Assembly (NCBI GenBank): GCA_015501605.1 | Contig: JADNRZ010000008.1 | Location: 1,054,001 to 1,118,000, forward strand | From: Panaeolus papilionaceus | Taxonomy: Eukaryota > Basidiomycota > Agaricomycetes > Agaricales | Direction: 5' to 3' | Length of the DNA: 64,000 bases | In this document: one piece after another, positions 46,327-57,569 of the stretch | Layout of the letters: every line of letters begins with the position of its first letter | Position numbering within the stretch: position 1 is the stretch's first letter | Notes under the pieces: generated by a model | The model's database searches: none | Told to the model about the DNA's origin: nothing | What the model saw: the letters and a program-made list of their open reading frames with translations, nothing else | Position numbers and translations under genes: made by a program

Positions 46327-47331
46327 TGTCTAGTCAATATCAGGCTGTGATGTGGTGGCGACAGAAGTCTGAGTCTGCACACCCAGCTGTGGGCTTCAAT
46401 CTGAGATCAAACATCAACCCGATATTAAGTCCCAATCTGACATCTGCTGAACTAGTGACGTCTGATTATACTAAACATACCTATCGAATAAGTGCAACGA
46501 GAGAGAAATAAAAAGATTTTTCTTTTTTGGAAGGGTTCACCCAGCTGCTCATTCCACATTTGCGTTGAATAACACCAGCAATGTAAATCTACGAAATTTG
46601 CCAATGCAAGGAATCGAACCCAAGCGTTGACTAACACCACAGATTCTATAGCAATGAACCCACTAGTCCAAGAAGCCTTTGTTACTTTGCAACAGCAAAG
46701 GAAATATATGCACAACCGCCTCGCTCATCCCTTAATCTTCAAACTTCGAAGGCGTGGGACTAGCCTCCTCCAAGAAATCGGATGTGATAATATTTATTAC
46801 CGCCCGTATTTTTGACTAGATAGACACTCATTTCCATAATTTAATCCACTTATCATTTATGAAGTATAGATAATAATTATGTCGAAAACAAGCTGGCCTT
46901 CAATGGGTCTATGTGATCTCAACCTGACATGCTCAATATCAATCAGATATTCGGCTGATGTGTATACCTCAAGCTGAGTTCACGGTCAGTGTATGATTAC
47001 AAGTAGAAATTAAGCAGACAAGATGGCACAAGACTGAGATGTGTGTGATATACAGACTTCAATCTGAAATTAACATAATACACAACTGACAACTAGACAA
47101 TCGATAGTCTGTGAAATTTCAATGTGATGCCAAACTGATATGCCGGTCTATGCCTGATATTCAGCTAGTATACATTATTTATCTTAAATTTGCATAGATA
47201 TGTGGAGTCTCTTCAGGTTTTAGATGATTTATGGGTTATCAGACTGACGAGTGACATAACAGGTTATAGTGTTCTGACATTTGACTGAGAGGGCATGGGC
47301 AAACTGAGATCCCTCATAAACAAAGACTCTA
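46327..47331. other. AT-rich intergenic with tRNA-like promoter boxes
   Basis: No protein gene supported. A perfect B-box-like string lies at 46610-46620 on the minus strand. The rest is AT-rich and contains many short CTGATAT / ATCTGA strings, possibly a degenerate satellite. Confidence 0.4.
46605..46675 (-). repeat. tRNA-like Pol III box pair, possible SINE head or tRNA relic
   Basis: On the minus strand, TTGGACTAGTGGG (46671-46659) resembles an A box, and GGTTCGATTCC (46620-46610) matches the B-box consensus exactly, with a spacing of about 38 bases. The flanks do not form an acceptor stem, so it is not a working tRNA gene. Confidence 0.35.
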
Positions 47332-47719
47332 TCATGACGTGACACAGCTATGCACAACTTTGTACTGTAGTGTTGTATCAGAGAATGATATATACCATAT
47401 CAAGCTGATATTTACATTTCTACGACAGTTCGTAGATCTACTATCAATTTTTTTGCTGATGGACCATGATTGCGGATTTAGACTTCTTCGGCTCTCTTTT
47501 GGTGCTCCAGAGCCCTCGATCAGAATCTCCATTTGCTGCTTGACGTATTGGAGCTCTGCTTTGATATTGTCTACCTCAGACTGCTCCGCTAGTTGTCGAG
47601 TTGGTGACTCAACTGAACCTGAAGAGTGAAGGCAAATCAACATGACACCCAAGTGTCGGTTGCATTTTATGTATATACATACCTGTGAACTTGCGTTCGT
47701 TCGAATGCCTTGCATGCAT
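47332..47719 (-). pseudogene. N-terminal relic of the coiled-coil family (long)
   Basis: Two exons, 47719-47683 and 47618-47332, read MHARHSNERKFTGSVESPTR then QLAEQSEVDNIKAELQYVKQ and QMEILIEGSGAPKESRRSL; 107 residues before a stop. The N-terminal half matches the start of paralogue B (ELQHIRQKMEAL) and the relic at 44494-44701. The helical and C-terminal domains of the family are absent, and the last 40 residues look like non-coding DNA read through. It may be a truncated duplicate, or the true first exons of a lost gene. Confidence 0.5.
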
Positions 47720-48081
47720 AACTATATTAGAGCCCCTCTTGAATTTAGGAAAAGGTGGTGGTGGTGGTAGAAATTGGCTCTGGGGACAGTACCAACAGCC
47801 CTGGTATTCAGACGAATACACACACACACTTTCGGCTGACCCCCCGCACACAACACGATTGCAGAATATAATTCAACTTGTCAGCTTATCTGTATTGAAT
47901 TACTAAATTCTGTAATCGGGCTCTGTTATAGCTAATTGCACGCAATGTCATGCCCGAGGCACCCTTTGTCGTAGTTCAACCAAATATATTGTACAATGAA
48001 AGAGATGGAAGTTACAACGGCGAAGAGATCCGAAATACAGAAATTGTTACACGACGGGCATTCCTAGGACATACGCTATCC

Positions 48082-50187
48082 TTACTTGAGATCGACCTCA
48101 TTTCCAGCCTGTGGGTCATTCTCCTTCCGACGTTGGTTGGGGCCAGCGGCATTACGACCTCCTGTAGGTGCTGTTGCCTTACGTGCAGGTTTAGGCTGAC
48201 GAGGTGGTGGATTCAACGCTTCGTTAAGCGTAGACTCCAATATGACCTTTGGCGACAACACGCTCTCGTACAGCAGCTCCCCAGAAGGGCCCCGTTTCTC
48301 AGCAGCAATGACCTTTTTCAACCCGAACCCGGTTGTGCCAACAACGCACTGGATAGGCCCAGTAGCCGCGACTTTGACTCTCGCATCAGCGAACGCATCA
48401 TCCATCCAGCTAGCGTCGAACCGGGATTGAGGCGGCACGAGGGAGACCCGAATATCTGCCGAAGTAATTTTCTCGCCAATGGCAATGCGAAGGTCCTCGA
48501 CAGCTTTGAATATGGGCACGAGCTTTCCTTCAAATGACAAGCGCTGTTCTTTGTCGGGCATTTTCCATGCTGCAATCTTGATAATATTCATGAGACTGGA
48601 GATGAGGCCCTCTTTCCAGCCCTGGGTAATTGGCCTGGTGTGCGTCTGGGTCAATGCGCGCCATCGTCCTGATACAGCTGGTTCCTCTGTGCAACAAAGG
48701 CGATCGAAAAAAGTCAGAAAGAAAGCGTAATCTGAGGGCAACTGTCGATCCTTACCTGCGCTTTGGATATTAGTATACACAGTCGCAAAAAAATCGGATA
48801 TCTTGGGGTCGTTAGGCACCCACAGTTGGATCTTCGACGCGCACACTTGCGTCATGAAGACCTGCAGCACAACCTGCACCAATAGTGGGTTTGGGTCAGC
48901 ATTCGGTTTTCGACCCTCCTCCACGAGTAAATTCCCAATGGGCTCTCCAATAAGCTGTAAAACCTCCCCGTACATCCTGTTTGCGTCTTCCTCGGTCATT
49001 TCATGTGGGTGGTGAGTGATAGTCTCCCCGAGGGATGCAGCAGCCTGGAAGATCTCGTCGTTGAGCGCGACCACCTTCTCCTTGAGATCGCTGATTGAAA
49101 TCGAGTCAGCTTTGGTCAGGAATTTCTGGGCGCCAAGTAGCTCCTTGCCACGAATATCCGCCAGCGCCTTGATCTCCTCCAACTGTTTTTTTACGTTTAC
49201 AAGCTCGTAGTGCATGCTGTTGTTGGCATCAGTCAATTTTGACCTGTCTGCTTGGAGTATGTTGATGCTGGTAACGTGGGACTTCATGTCGCGTTGAAGA
49301 CGTTTGAGTTCCCTCTGGTAGTTGTCCAAATCTGCATTACGCTTCTTCAACTCTCCTTTCAGTCTCTCCATCTCCCTGTCGCGAGGGGTTTGTGTAGAAG
49401 GACCTGGCATCAAGTACCTGACTATAGTAGTGCCAAAACTGTTTCCTGGTGCACCGTCGGGGTGGACGTGATCTCCAGGTTCTTGGACCATGTGGGGATT
49501 TCCGCCTGGCATTTGGGGGTCATGAACACCTCCTTGAACGTTGACGTTAACATTGCTGACAGCGACGGTGGCCGATGAATGATGTTGGTGCTGATGCTGA
49601 TGCTGATGCTTGTTTCCTGTCACGCCCGACTCAGCGTACTCCCCCGCACTCGCTGCCGGCGGCGGTTTCCTAGGCCCTCTTGCCGCATCACTATAGGACG
49701 ACATCGTATTATCTGCAAGGTTCTTGGGGGTAGGACCTCCTTCTGGATGGGTACCGCTAGACGTGGCGACCATGCGAACGGTGGGGGTGCTTCCACTGGA
49801 TATGCTTTGTGCCCTAGAACGTGTTCCTGAAGGCCTTTCGGAGTCGGCGCAAGAATCATCATTCACATCACCGTCAACCACGACGTAATCACTCTTAGGG
49901 GATTCTGGATCTGACCTTGGAGTCGAGCCCGCAGCGCTTGACCTGGAGCTGCTGCTGCCGCCGCCTGACTGCTCGCCTGGCCTGGCCTTTGTGAGAACCT
50001 TGGCTGGGACGACGGGTGGCGAAGTTGAGGACTGTGAGCTGTTCGGGTCATGAGAACCGTGATGTCTGTTTGGGTCTGTGCTAGGTGGGCGATTGTGTGG
50101 CAGGTTTGGGTTATGATTTCCTGACACGATGTGGTCATCGTTTGAGCCACCACAGTGAGCAGCTGGCATGGTGGGTAGATGTGGCAC
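48082..50187 (-). CDS. coiled-coil/helical family protein, paralogue D
   Basis: Two exons, 50187-48756 and 48686-48082, give 678 residues, the longest member. The first 260 residues are disordered, Ser/Pro/Gly-rich, with a His/Gln repeat (QHQHQHQHHSS). The coiled coil is at about 275-350 (REMERLKGELKKRNADLDNY). The conserved part contains ISDLKEKVVALNDEIFQAAA, YGEVLQLIGEPIGNLLVEEG, VLQVFMTQVCASKIQLW, GRWRALTQTHTRPITQGWKE, VVGTTGFGLKKVI and SPKVILESTLNEAL. The 69-nt intron has no stop and would be translated if retained, so length alone does not reveal it. The basic tail (RKATAPTGGRNAAGPNQRRK) is unique to D. D and E are divergently placed and most alike. Function unknown. Confidence 0.8.
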   Translation of the reverse strand: MPHLPTMPAAHCGGSNDDHIVSGNHNPNLPHNRPPSTDPNRHHGSHDPNSSQSSTSPPVVPAKVLTKARPGEQSGGGSSSSRSSAAGSTPRSDPESPKSDYVVVDGDVNDDSCADSERPSGTRSRAQSISSGSTPTVRMVATSSGTHPEGGPTPKNLADNTMSSYSDAARGPRKPPPAASAGEYAESGVTGNKHQHQHQHQHHSSATVAVSNVNVNVQGGVHDPQMPGGNPHMVQEPGDHVHPDGAPGNSFGTTIVRYLMPGPSTQTPRDREMERLKGELKKRNADLDNYQRELKRLQRDMKSHVTSINILQADRSKLTDANNSMHYELVNVKKQLEEIKALADIRGKELLGAQKFLTKADSISISDLKEKVVALNDEIFQAAASLGETITHHPHEMTEEDANRMYGEVLQLIGEPIGNLLVEEGRKPNADPNPLLVQVVLQVFMTQVCASKIQLWVPNDPKISDFFATVYTNIQSAGKDRQLPSDYAFFLTFFDRLCCTEEPAVSGRWRALTQTHTRPITQGWKEGLISSLMNIIKIAAWKMPDKEQRLSFEGKLVPIFKAVEDLRIAIGEKITSADIRVSLVPPQSRFDASWMDDAFADARVKVAATGPIQCVVGTTGFGLKKVIAAEKRGPSGELLYESVLSPKVILESTLNEALNPPPRQPKPARKATAPTGGRNAAGPNQRRKENDPQAGNEVDLK

Positions 50188-52939
50188 GATGCCTAGAGAC
50201 GACGATGGGAGATGAACAAGGTTGAGATACGCCAGATGAGGGTATGATCAACAGGAATAGATGGAGTGAAGGGAATATATCCTGATCCCTATCGATATCG
50301 ATTGAGGGGCAAGGTGGTGGTTGGGATGAAATGCAACAAGCGCCCAAGTACGTTCAGAACCTGGTGCAATGGGATGCGGAGAAGGTCCCCGTGTTGACTG
50401 TTAATATTTCAAAGGAATGGCCTGCGGAGTATGTATGACTAACGGGACGTCCTCGAGGTGCAGTTAAGGCTGTGTTGCTCCTGATTAGATACGAAGGAAG
50501 AATACTAGTGACGATTTTTTTCAACCTAACCTGTTCAACGAAAGAGATGACCACCTCTTTAATATGACTGGATAAACGTTCGCGCAATGCAGGAGTCAGA
50601 AAGACTTCGACCAAAGTCTGGAGTCGAGCTGGCTTTTGCAGTTGGAAACACGAAGGTGTTTGCCCTAAGATAAGGTGGCGAACAGGCCACCAGAAATTGC
50701 AGAGTATTCAGCGTGAGATAGTATCCTTGTCAATGTCATCTGACGGGTACATCCGAGAGCATGCGCGGTATTGAATACAGAACATATGTCAGGGACTATG
50801 CCTTTGTGCTAAAAGTGTCGAATGTCATTCATTATCGACCTGTAGACATTCCACATTATTATTTGTCGTCAGGGAACCAGTAAAACGGCTACAGAAATGC
50901 TTACAAAATTAGACATGGCTTTCCGTAGTTTGACCGACTCTAGGGCTCAAGGCCAAAGATGAAGAACAGAAACAAGCCGAGAGTTGCCATTGTGGGCGCT
51001 GGCGACTGCACAACACTTGAACAGGAATAACTTTCGACACAGTGAGCCGACCCTGATTGATGGCTTCAAAAATTCAAAAATTTCGTCCACTTCACAGAAA
51101 AAACTAAGATGGAAAGCAACTTTGGATGCCTTCACAATGATCGAGGAGGTTTACAAGGAATTCATGAATTACACGACGATGGTAGAGATAATTTAAAGGC
51201 GGATAGATTAGATAATGCGTGTTCATCGGCAAGAAGTCCAATCACGTCCTGCTTTCTCTTCAACTTCCATCTCCCATCTTCTCATCTGGCTTGAAATAAA
51301 TAACTGGCGACTAAAAGGAACCTCAAGCTTGTCGAAACGGGCTGATAATGCTGATAGAAACCAGAGAAAACCTACCATTACTTGATGCGCCTCTGCTGTC
51401 TTAGAGTGGGCATTGTCCGCAGAGTGGTGGTTACGGATGTGACGGGGGAGGATGTTCCAGAGGGAGGTGGGATGCCCATTTACCTGCGTACGTGAGAGGG
51501 TTGTGGTGGGTCAAAGGGGAAATGGTATGGTTAACCACTCCGACCCCAGGCTCAAAAGAAAAGTAGTCGGCGCACGGGTTATGTTGACACAGACAAAACA
51601 CTTACCTCTTCCTGCTGGCTGGAGGTGAATTATTTCCTTCCAACGCCACACTCCTTGCCTAACGCCTGCCGGAGTGTAGCAGCTGGATAAAAGATGTGTA
51701 TTGCTTAGTGATTTGTGTGACTCGGGTCCTTTTGCTGAGGACACTAGAGTATTGATCGAGAGTGTCTTGCCATTTCTCCGGCGGCAAGGTTCTTGGGTTG
51801 TCGGCGGCGGGGGATACGGAGATCATGACAGGGAAAGTCTGCTGGAAGTCGGCTCACCATGACGGTGGCCGCAGTGCAGTGTGGAGGTCACACAAGCTGG
51901 ATGTGTTCCCAAGTCGATGTTGATGGCTTGAGGAATGATGCATCATATCTTCGCTGAGGCTTTATCTCCTAACAGGACCACTGTGCTGATTTATGAGTTG
52001 CGTTTCTCACATGTAGCCGCTTTTCAGGTCCACACAACCCGGTTTCGTGTTGTGTGTCACATACTAAGCACCTCATGGTACGCCCACCTCGCCATTGGTC
52101 ACCATTACACGCAGGTTTGTAAGATTTTCAGGAATTAGATTCCGGCAGGAATTCACGGATTAATTTTGTATCGACAGATATGGGTTTCCTCGATTAATGG
52201 CTGATTCGTCTTGAAACCACCTCATTCAATCAAGAGGAGCGAAACTGTTGCTGCTGGAGACGTTTCAGACCTCAAGCAACGCGTCCGTCAATGTTCAGCG
52301 ATGGTCTTCACATATTGACAACAACTCTGTCCTGATGGTTTTGTTTATCACCTAAATATACAAATCAGCTCGTGCTGGCGCCGACACCTCGTCTCAAGAC
52401 TTATATGATCATAGAAACTTCCAGGGTTTTCTTCTCAGATTGTTATACTTTCAAGTACGTTTTCAACACTGAATTCTCAAATTTCAATCTATGCGATATT
52501 TATGATTCGCCCGTACTTGACAGATGTACCGTGTCATAGAACATTAGGATTTAATTATGCCAACCTGAAGTTGGGAGACAGAACCTCCGAAACCATCGAA
52601 AGGGTATCTAAGCAGCCAAGAAACAGACTACTTTGAAGCGGAAATTCATCGGCGATCTGCTTGATCACAAATATACTTAAAATCTCATGAATTCAATAAA
52701 CCACAAGTCAGCGTCATACGTTTCCATATGTATCGACCTATTTCAAGTCCATGTAGGTCGGTGTCATGAACAGTCAATGAGAAAAGAGGTCAGGAGGCCT
52801 TTTGCACCGGATTCGCAAAGCGAGTACGCTTATTTAAATTCACAGGTGCCGCAAAACCACCCACGTATCACATTTAAGCCTCGCAACTCATCATCCTAGA
52901 CCCATTTGACCGTCATCCGAGTCGAGATATACCCCCACG
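50188..52939. other. intergenic between divergent paralogues D and E
   Basis: About 2.75 kb that must hold the promoters of both D and E. Apart from a possible gene relic at 51390-51826, no coding region is supported. The part just before E has many short open frames but no family signal. Confidence 0.4.
51390..51826 (-). pseudogene. possible multi-exon gene relic
   Basis: On the minus strand, an ATG at 51826 opens MISVSPAADNPRTLPPEKWQ and continues to TSFIQLLHSGRR before a TAG. A GTAAGT donor at about 51606 and a CGCAG acceptor would join to GHPTSLWNILPRHIRNHHSA, ending at a GTAGGT donor. The reading is protein-like, but the stop and the lack of a clear last exon argue for decay. Family not recognised. 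Confidence 0.25.
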
Positions 52940-54279
52940 ATGGACACCATCGACATCAGTCCCGCCAGAGCGAGAAAACGCGACAAAAAAGGAGGTTTTA
53001 GTCGGCTGGTAAAGAAGCTCATAGCAGGGACGAAGAAAGAGGGCAGAGGCACAACGCAGGAAGAGGTGATAGGTCAACAACCAGCCACGAGACAAAACCT
53101 GACTCTCCACCAGAGGGAAATCGAGCGACTTCGACAAGAAACCAGGACTCAGTTTAACGACATCGTCGAACTCAAGAAAGAACAGCAGAGGTTGATTGAT
53201 ACCCATAATCAGGAGCTACGTGTGCTAAATATGAAGGCTCGTTCGCCGACCATCGAGGTTCCTGCAGGCGTTTATCCAGTCTCCCAACGAGAGGATTCTT
53301 CGCCTGCGGACTTGGTTTCGGTCAATTCCGTCAAGAGTAGGGTGACTTCCCTCAACAACGAGATTTCCCGAGCAGCTGCTGCTCTCGCTGCGTCGATAAT
53401 CCGTCAACCCCACGGTTTGACACAGCAAGATGCGAGTGTGCTGTACAACGAGATCGTGGAGCTAGTTGGCGAGCAGATTGCGCGTATGCTTGTGGGCGAC
53501 ACGAAAAATCCCTTTAATCAGTTTGCCAACTCGGCATTGATACAGGGAGCCCTTCAGGTCATTCTGACGAATTTTTGCGCTTCGAAGATTGACCTTTGGG
53601 TACCTCATAATAAAAAGATATCCAGCTTTTTGACGACAGTGTATACGAAAATTCAGCGAAGTGGTAAGAATGAATGAATCTCCTCTATTGTTCTCTGACC
53701 TTCTTGGCTTGTGCAGAGGCTCCATCTGTGGCAGGGAGATGGCGTGCATTAACCCAGAAGCACGTTACAATCACTGGATCTGGGTGGAAGGAGGATATAA
53801 TGTCTGGTGTGATGAAGATAATCCAGATTGCGTCTTGGAGAGCTCCGGAAAGGAACGAGCGCGCCTTCGAGGATAAACTGGCACCGATTTTGAGAGCTGT
53901 CGCGGACCTTCGCATGGCCATCGGACAGATGATCATCTCCACAGACATCGAACTATCCCTTGTTCCACCCGAGACTCTATTTGCTGCTGACCGCATGGAA
54001 GACGCATTTGATGATGGGGGTGTCAGTCCTGGCCGCCGTAATGGTGTTGCGAACCAAAACGTTCTTGGGACAACAGGCATGGGCCTGAAAAGGGTTGTGG
54101 ATGGTAAATTTGGAACCTCGGGAGAGATTGTGTACGAGACTATTTTACGACCGAATGTCATGCTGGAGTCATCTGTTCGAGCGCGTCATCAGAGTACTAC
54201 CCTGAACAGTGTGCTGGTAGATGCCTTTGTGTACGACGCGATTCGCCGTGGTGTCGTTGATAGGATTACCAGTAGATAG
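52940..54279 (+). CDS. coiled-coil/helical family protein, paralogue E
   Basis: Two exons, 52940-53663 and 53717-54279, give 428 residues. The N-terminus is basic (ARKRDKKGGFSRLVKKLIAG), unlike the acidic or Ser-rich starts of the others. A coiled coil follows (LTLHQREIERLRQETRTQFN, about residues 54-95), then VKSRVTSLNNEISRAAAALA, YNEIVELVGEQIARMLVGD, LQVILTNFCASKIDLWVPH, and, after the intron, APSVAGRWRALTQKHVTITG, VLGTTGMGLKRVVDG and RPNVMLESSV. E lies on the opposite strand to A-D and is closest to D. The basic start could bind membranes or nucleic acid. Function unknown. Confidence 0.78.
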
Positions 54280-56172
54280 TTACATTTTATATAGGTTTGA
54301 TTCATGGAGTGTCATACAGAGTAAATATTAACTTGCACCCAACAACCAGGATTGCACGCGCCTGAGACCTAACGTTTTTCAGGAACCTCACTCGCTGTAA
54401 CTGCAATCACTGCATCAGTAGTGGCAAAGCACAGAAGCGCGCACGGCGTTTGGGCACTTTCATTGACTCTCGTCGTTCTTGTTTCACTAGAGTTTTTAGC
54501 TAAAGGATGAGGGGTTCTCTGATTTCATGGTCATCGTTTCGAAGAAAAGAAATCTGGTGTGATGTGCACCTCTCCGTCATTCCTTTTCGTGGGGACTTGG
54601 GCCCCCTAAAGTATCCACTGTTATTTGCAGGGGCCGTTATTCAGTCTCATCAGAACAAAGATTTCTATGAACCTCACAGTATTGTCTCAAGGCTATAGTG
54701 TGCTAATAGCAAGCCTGTCTCACTGCTTGAATACGGATACCGGTTCGTGCTCCAGCTCAAGGTCCTCTTATCCTGAGTTATGCTAACCTTTTATTTCGTG
54801 TGCTTTGTCCGCCACTCACCTCCGAGTAATGCAAATCCAAAAAAAGGGAATATATTCCTCTGACCTTATATTTACGATTCGTATCACACCAGTAAGTCGC
54901 CATAATGATGCATAAAGACCCCCTCCTGGCACATTTAGGCCGTCAAGATACGAGTCAGTAGTCCCCTGTTACATCTCGATCCTGATCTCACGATGGACAA
55001 CTGACCAATCTGGGACGGCCCGACGCCATCCCGAGTTCAACTTACAGTACACTAGCTCATGATGCATACGGTCGGTGCAAGGATATCCGTATGCGCTATC
55101 ACATTTATGCGTGTTGATACTTGGTAGCGGGTGGGACAAACATACCACATTTAGTAATTCCCTATAACTTCGAACACCAACGACATCGAGAGATTACTCT
55201 GGTAACTACCCATGACTGAATATACTACTTGGAGGATACTTGAGGTTTGAAAAAACTATCTATGTGTGGCTGAGTGAGATTTTTGGCCTGCTCAATGGCT
55301 AAATCACGACGGAATGACCTAAGACCCCCTTCGCTCAAGTGCGGCTCGGTTCTTCAAGTTTCGGGAAGGGGTTGATTGATCAAAGATTAGCGCACCTTCT
55401 GGCCTATTCTTGAAATAATCAACGGCCTCTCTTTGGTATGGTACTCTACCCAGTTTCTTCGTCTAACTATCATACCATGCAAACACAACCAACCAGTCAC
55501 CAAGGGTAAGATTTTCCTTTGTGTCTGAGGCAGATGTTCGATGGTTTGTTGATGGTTTTTTCAGTGCATCTTTCGGCTTTCGATCATATGGTTTTGGTTT
55601 GTTGCAGGGTTTCCGGGTTGGCTCGTCAGCAGGTATAGTGAATATGGGTCAGAAATTCATGTATTAAATTTTATTTTATAATTTTGAATCAGTTTCTGTC
55701 ATTTTCAAGATTGTTCCACCTGAATCCACAATCAAAAGCCCCTAAAATCATCGGAAATATCAATGAAATATATCAAATATTTATTCGGTCCCTGGCAACT
55801 CCTGATGTCATAATGCATAAATGGGGTTTGAACCATATGCATTATCGGGCGATTTTCCTATGTACGAAGTCGGTGCAGGCCAAAATCGTATGCATGAAGA
55901 GATTTATGCATGACGACCTTATGCATTATGAGCTAGTGTACTGTACCTGCTGTTCAACTCAAGTTCAGCTTGTCTCTCAAATTCCATATCTTACACAGGT
56001 ACACGCTTCAAGTCCCGGGTCATTATTTTCAATGATCATACATTTCGGCACATCCTGGATGAACTTGGGGTAGATTTGACAGGAAGGAATGGCCTCATTG
56101 GGAGCTCGGAGGAGTATTGGTGTGGGGTCGGAATTTTCTCATACTATGAGCAGTATTGTTGTGCTGAGAGCA
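54280..56172. other. intergenic, no supported gene
   Basis: AT-rich. The frame 55684-56073 is compositionally odd and has no motif. Nothing recognised. Confidence 0.4.
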
Positions 56173-56400
56173 CTATGGGGGATCAAATTCCAGAACCGCT
56201 AAGACATGGGCGCTAAAATCGTCTGCACGAACGGCCCCACTGATGCCCGAGGAACTGGTAAATAGGTAAGTAAAATGTAAATATTCTATCCCTGACAATT
56301 TAATCACTAACCTGATTGCAATTTGTCGCTCAGTTGTAAGCTCAGCCCCAGAACGGTAATGGGTTATGTCGCCTGCACAAGTCATGTATATGCTTTTCGG
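56173..56400 (-). pseudogene. short coding-like fragment with one intron
   Basis: On the minus strand, GDITHYRSGAELTTERQIAI is followed by a GTTAGT donor and a CCAG acceptor joining to SGISGAVRADDFSAHVLAVL and a stop. It is protein-like and spliced, but too short to name; it may be the 3' end of a decayed gene. Confidence 0.25.
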
Positions 56401-57529
56401 TAGTTTTCTCTTTTCTTTCTCCTCGTTCAGGCGTTGCAATGCGGCGCGCCCTGTTCCCCTAATGATCCCGGCATCAATAATCCCATGATTTTCAATTCTT
56501 CTTTCATTTTCCGTTTTTTTCTGCCAGCACTGGTGCCGCGTTCACGCGTTTCGCGGTCTCGGTTTTCCGTAGTTTCGAGCCTTTTCATTTCACTTTCCAT
56601 GGTTTTCTATCGATTTATCTATATTATGTACATAGTTGAGAACAAATGCAAGCTTTTTTGGGCCTTCAAATTTTGTATTTTGTGCTTTTATTTGGTGTTC
56701 TTCGTCGTCTGGTGCCCGTGCGCACCTTCGTCTGTCTTCCTCAGCGCTTGTATTCGTTATTTCGTCTTCTTCATCATCCCTCGTTCTTGTCTCAGCTCAT
56801 ATCGGCTCACCTTCCCATCTCCTCGTCTCTCTCACATATCTACCCCAAGAAATTGTACTGCACATCACTACCTTCCCATTTAATTCCATCCCACCAGCTT
56901 ATGTCCCAGTCGCAGCTTCTTTCACTCACCCCCACGCGCACATCACCGCCTATTTTAGTCTTATTCATTTCTTGTACATTGATTTTGTATTGTATAATCA
57001 TCGCGTTTGCTGATTAAAATATGTACATAAGTATATACATACATTTGTATTATTTTACTTCTCTGTTCGCCTCTCTCGAGTCCCTTGAGGTCAAACGAAA
57101 GAGTCGCATCGCGTTATTCTCTGTTTGCACGCGCCGTGTGTTGACACCCAATTAGGAATGACACACAGACCAGTTGCCAATCGAGGAACGTCCGATCAGG
57201 ATCGAGATGTAACAGGGGACTCACCACTGTCAAGATACTCGAAGCCCTCTCCGCCCTGTGCTTTATGACAAGAGGTGACAGATCTCTCGATCCCGGACAT
57301 ACACATTATGGGAGGGGGGGGGGGAGGCCCCCCCCAAAAAAGGAAATTCGGCATGTTCGGCGTGTTGGACAGTGAGAGCAGGACACGAATGTTGTTCAAT
57401 GTTTGTTTCAGCCATTTCCTGACCACCCGCACTCATTAAGCACCCTCCGGTGAGCATCGCGTCGCCATTATTGGCGCGTCCACTCCTTGATAATTCCATC
57501 TACACCATGGCGCCATCATCCTGTACATA
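56401..57529. other. intergenic with CT-rich DNA and a G/C homopolymer block
   Basis: No supported gene. 56434-57017 is pyrimidine-rich and open in several frames at once, which is composition and not coding. At 57309-57338 a run of 12 G after GGGA is followed within a few bases by a run of C. Confidence 0.4.
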
Positions 57530-57569
57530 ATGTACCATACGCCTAGCCTGCTGAGCCCACATTTTCTTC

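Noticed and set aside
46605..46675. Functional tRNA gene
   Set aside because: No acceptor stem pairs around the A/B boxes and the T stem is poor.
12663..54279. NLR or STAND-type ATPases as identity of the paralogue family
   Set aside because: No P-loop, Walker B or repeat domain is visible in any member.
56434..57017. Membrane protein suggested by hydrophobic frames
   Set aside because: The DNA is pyrimidine-rich and open in several frames at once; hydrophobicity follows from composition.
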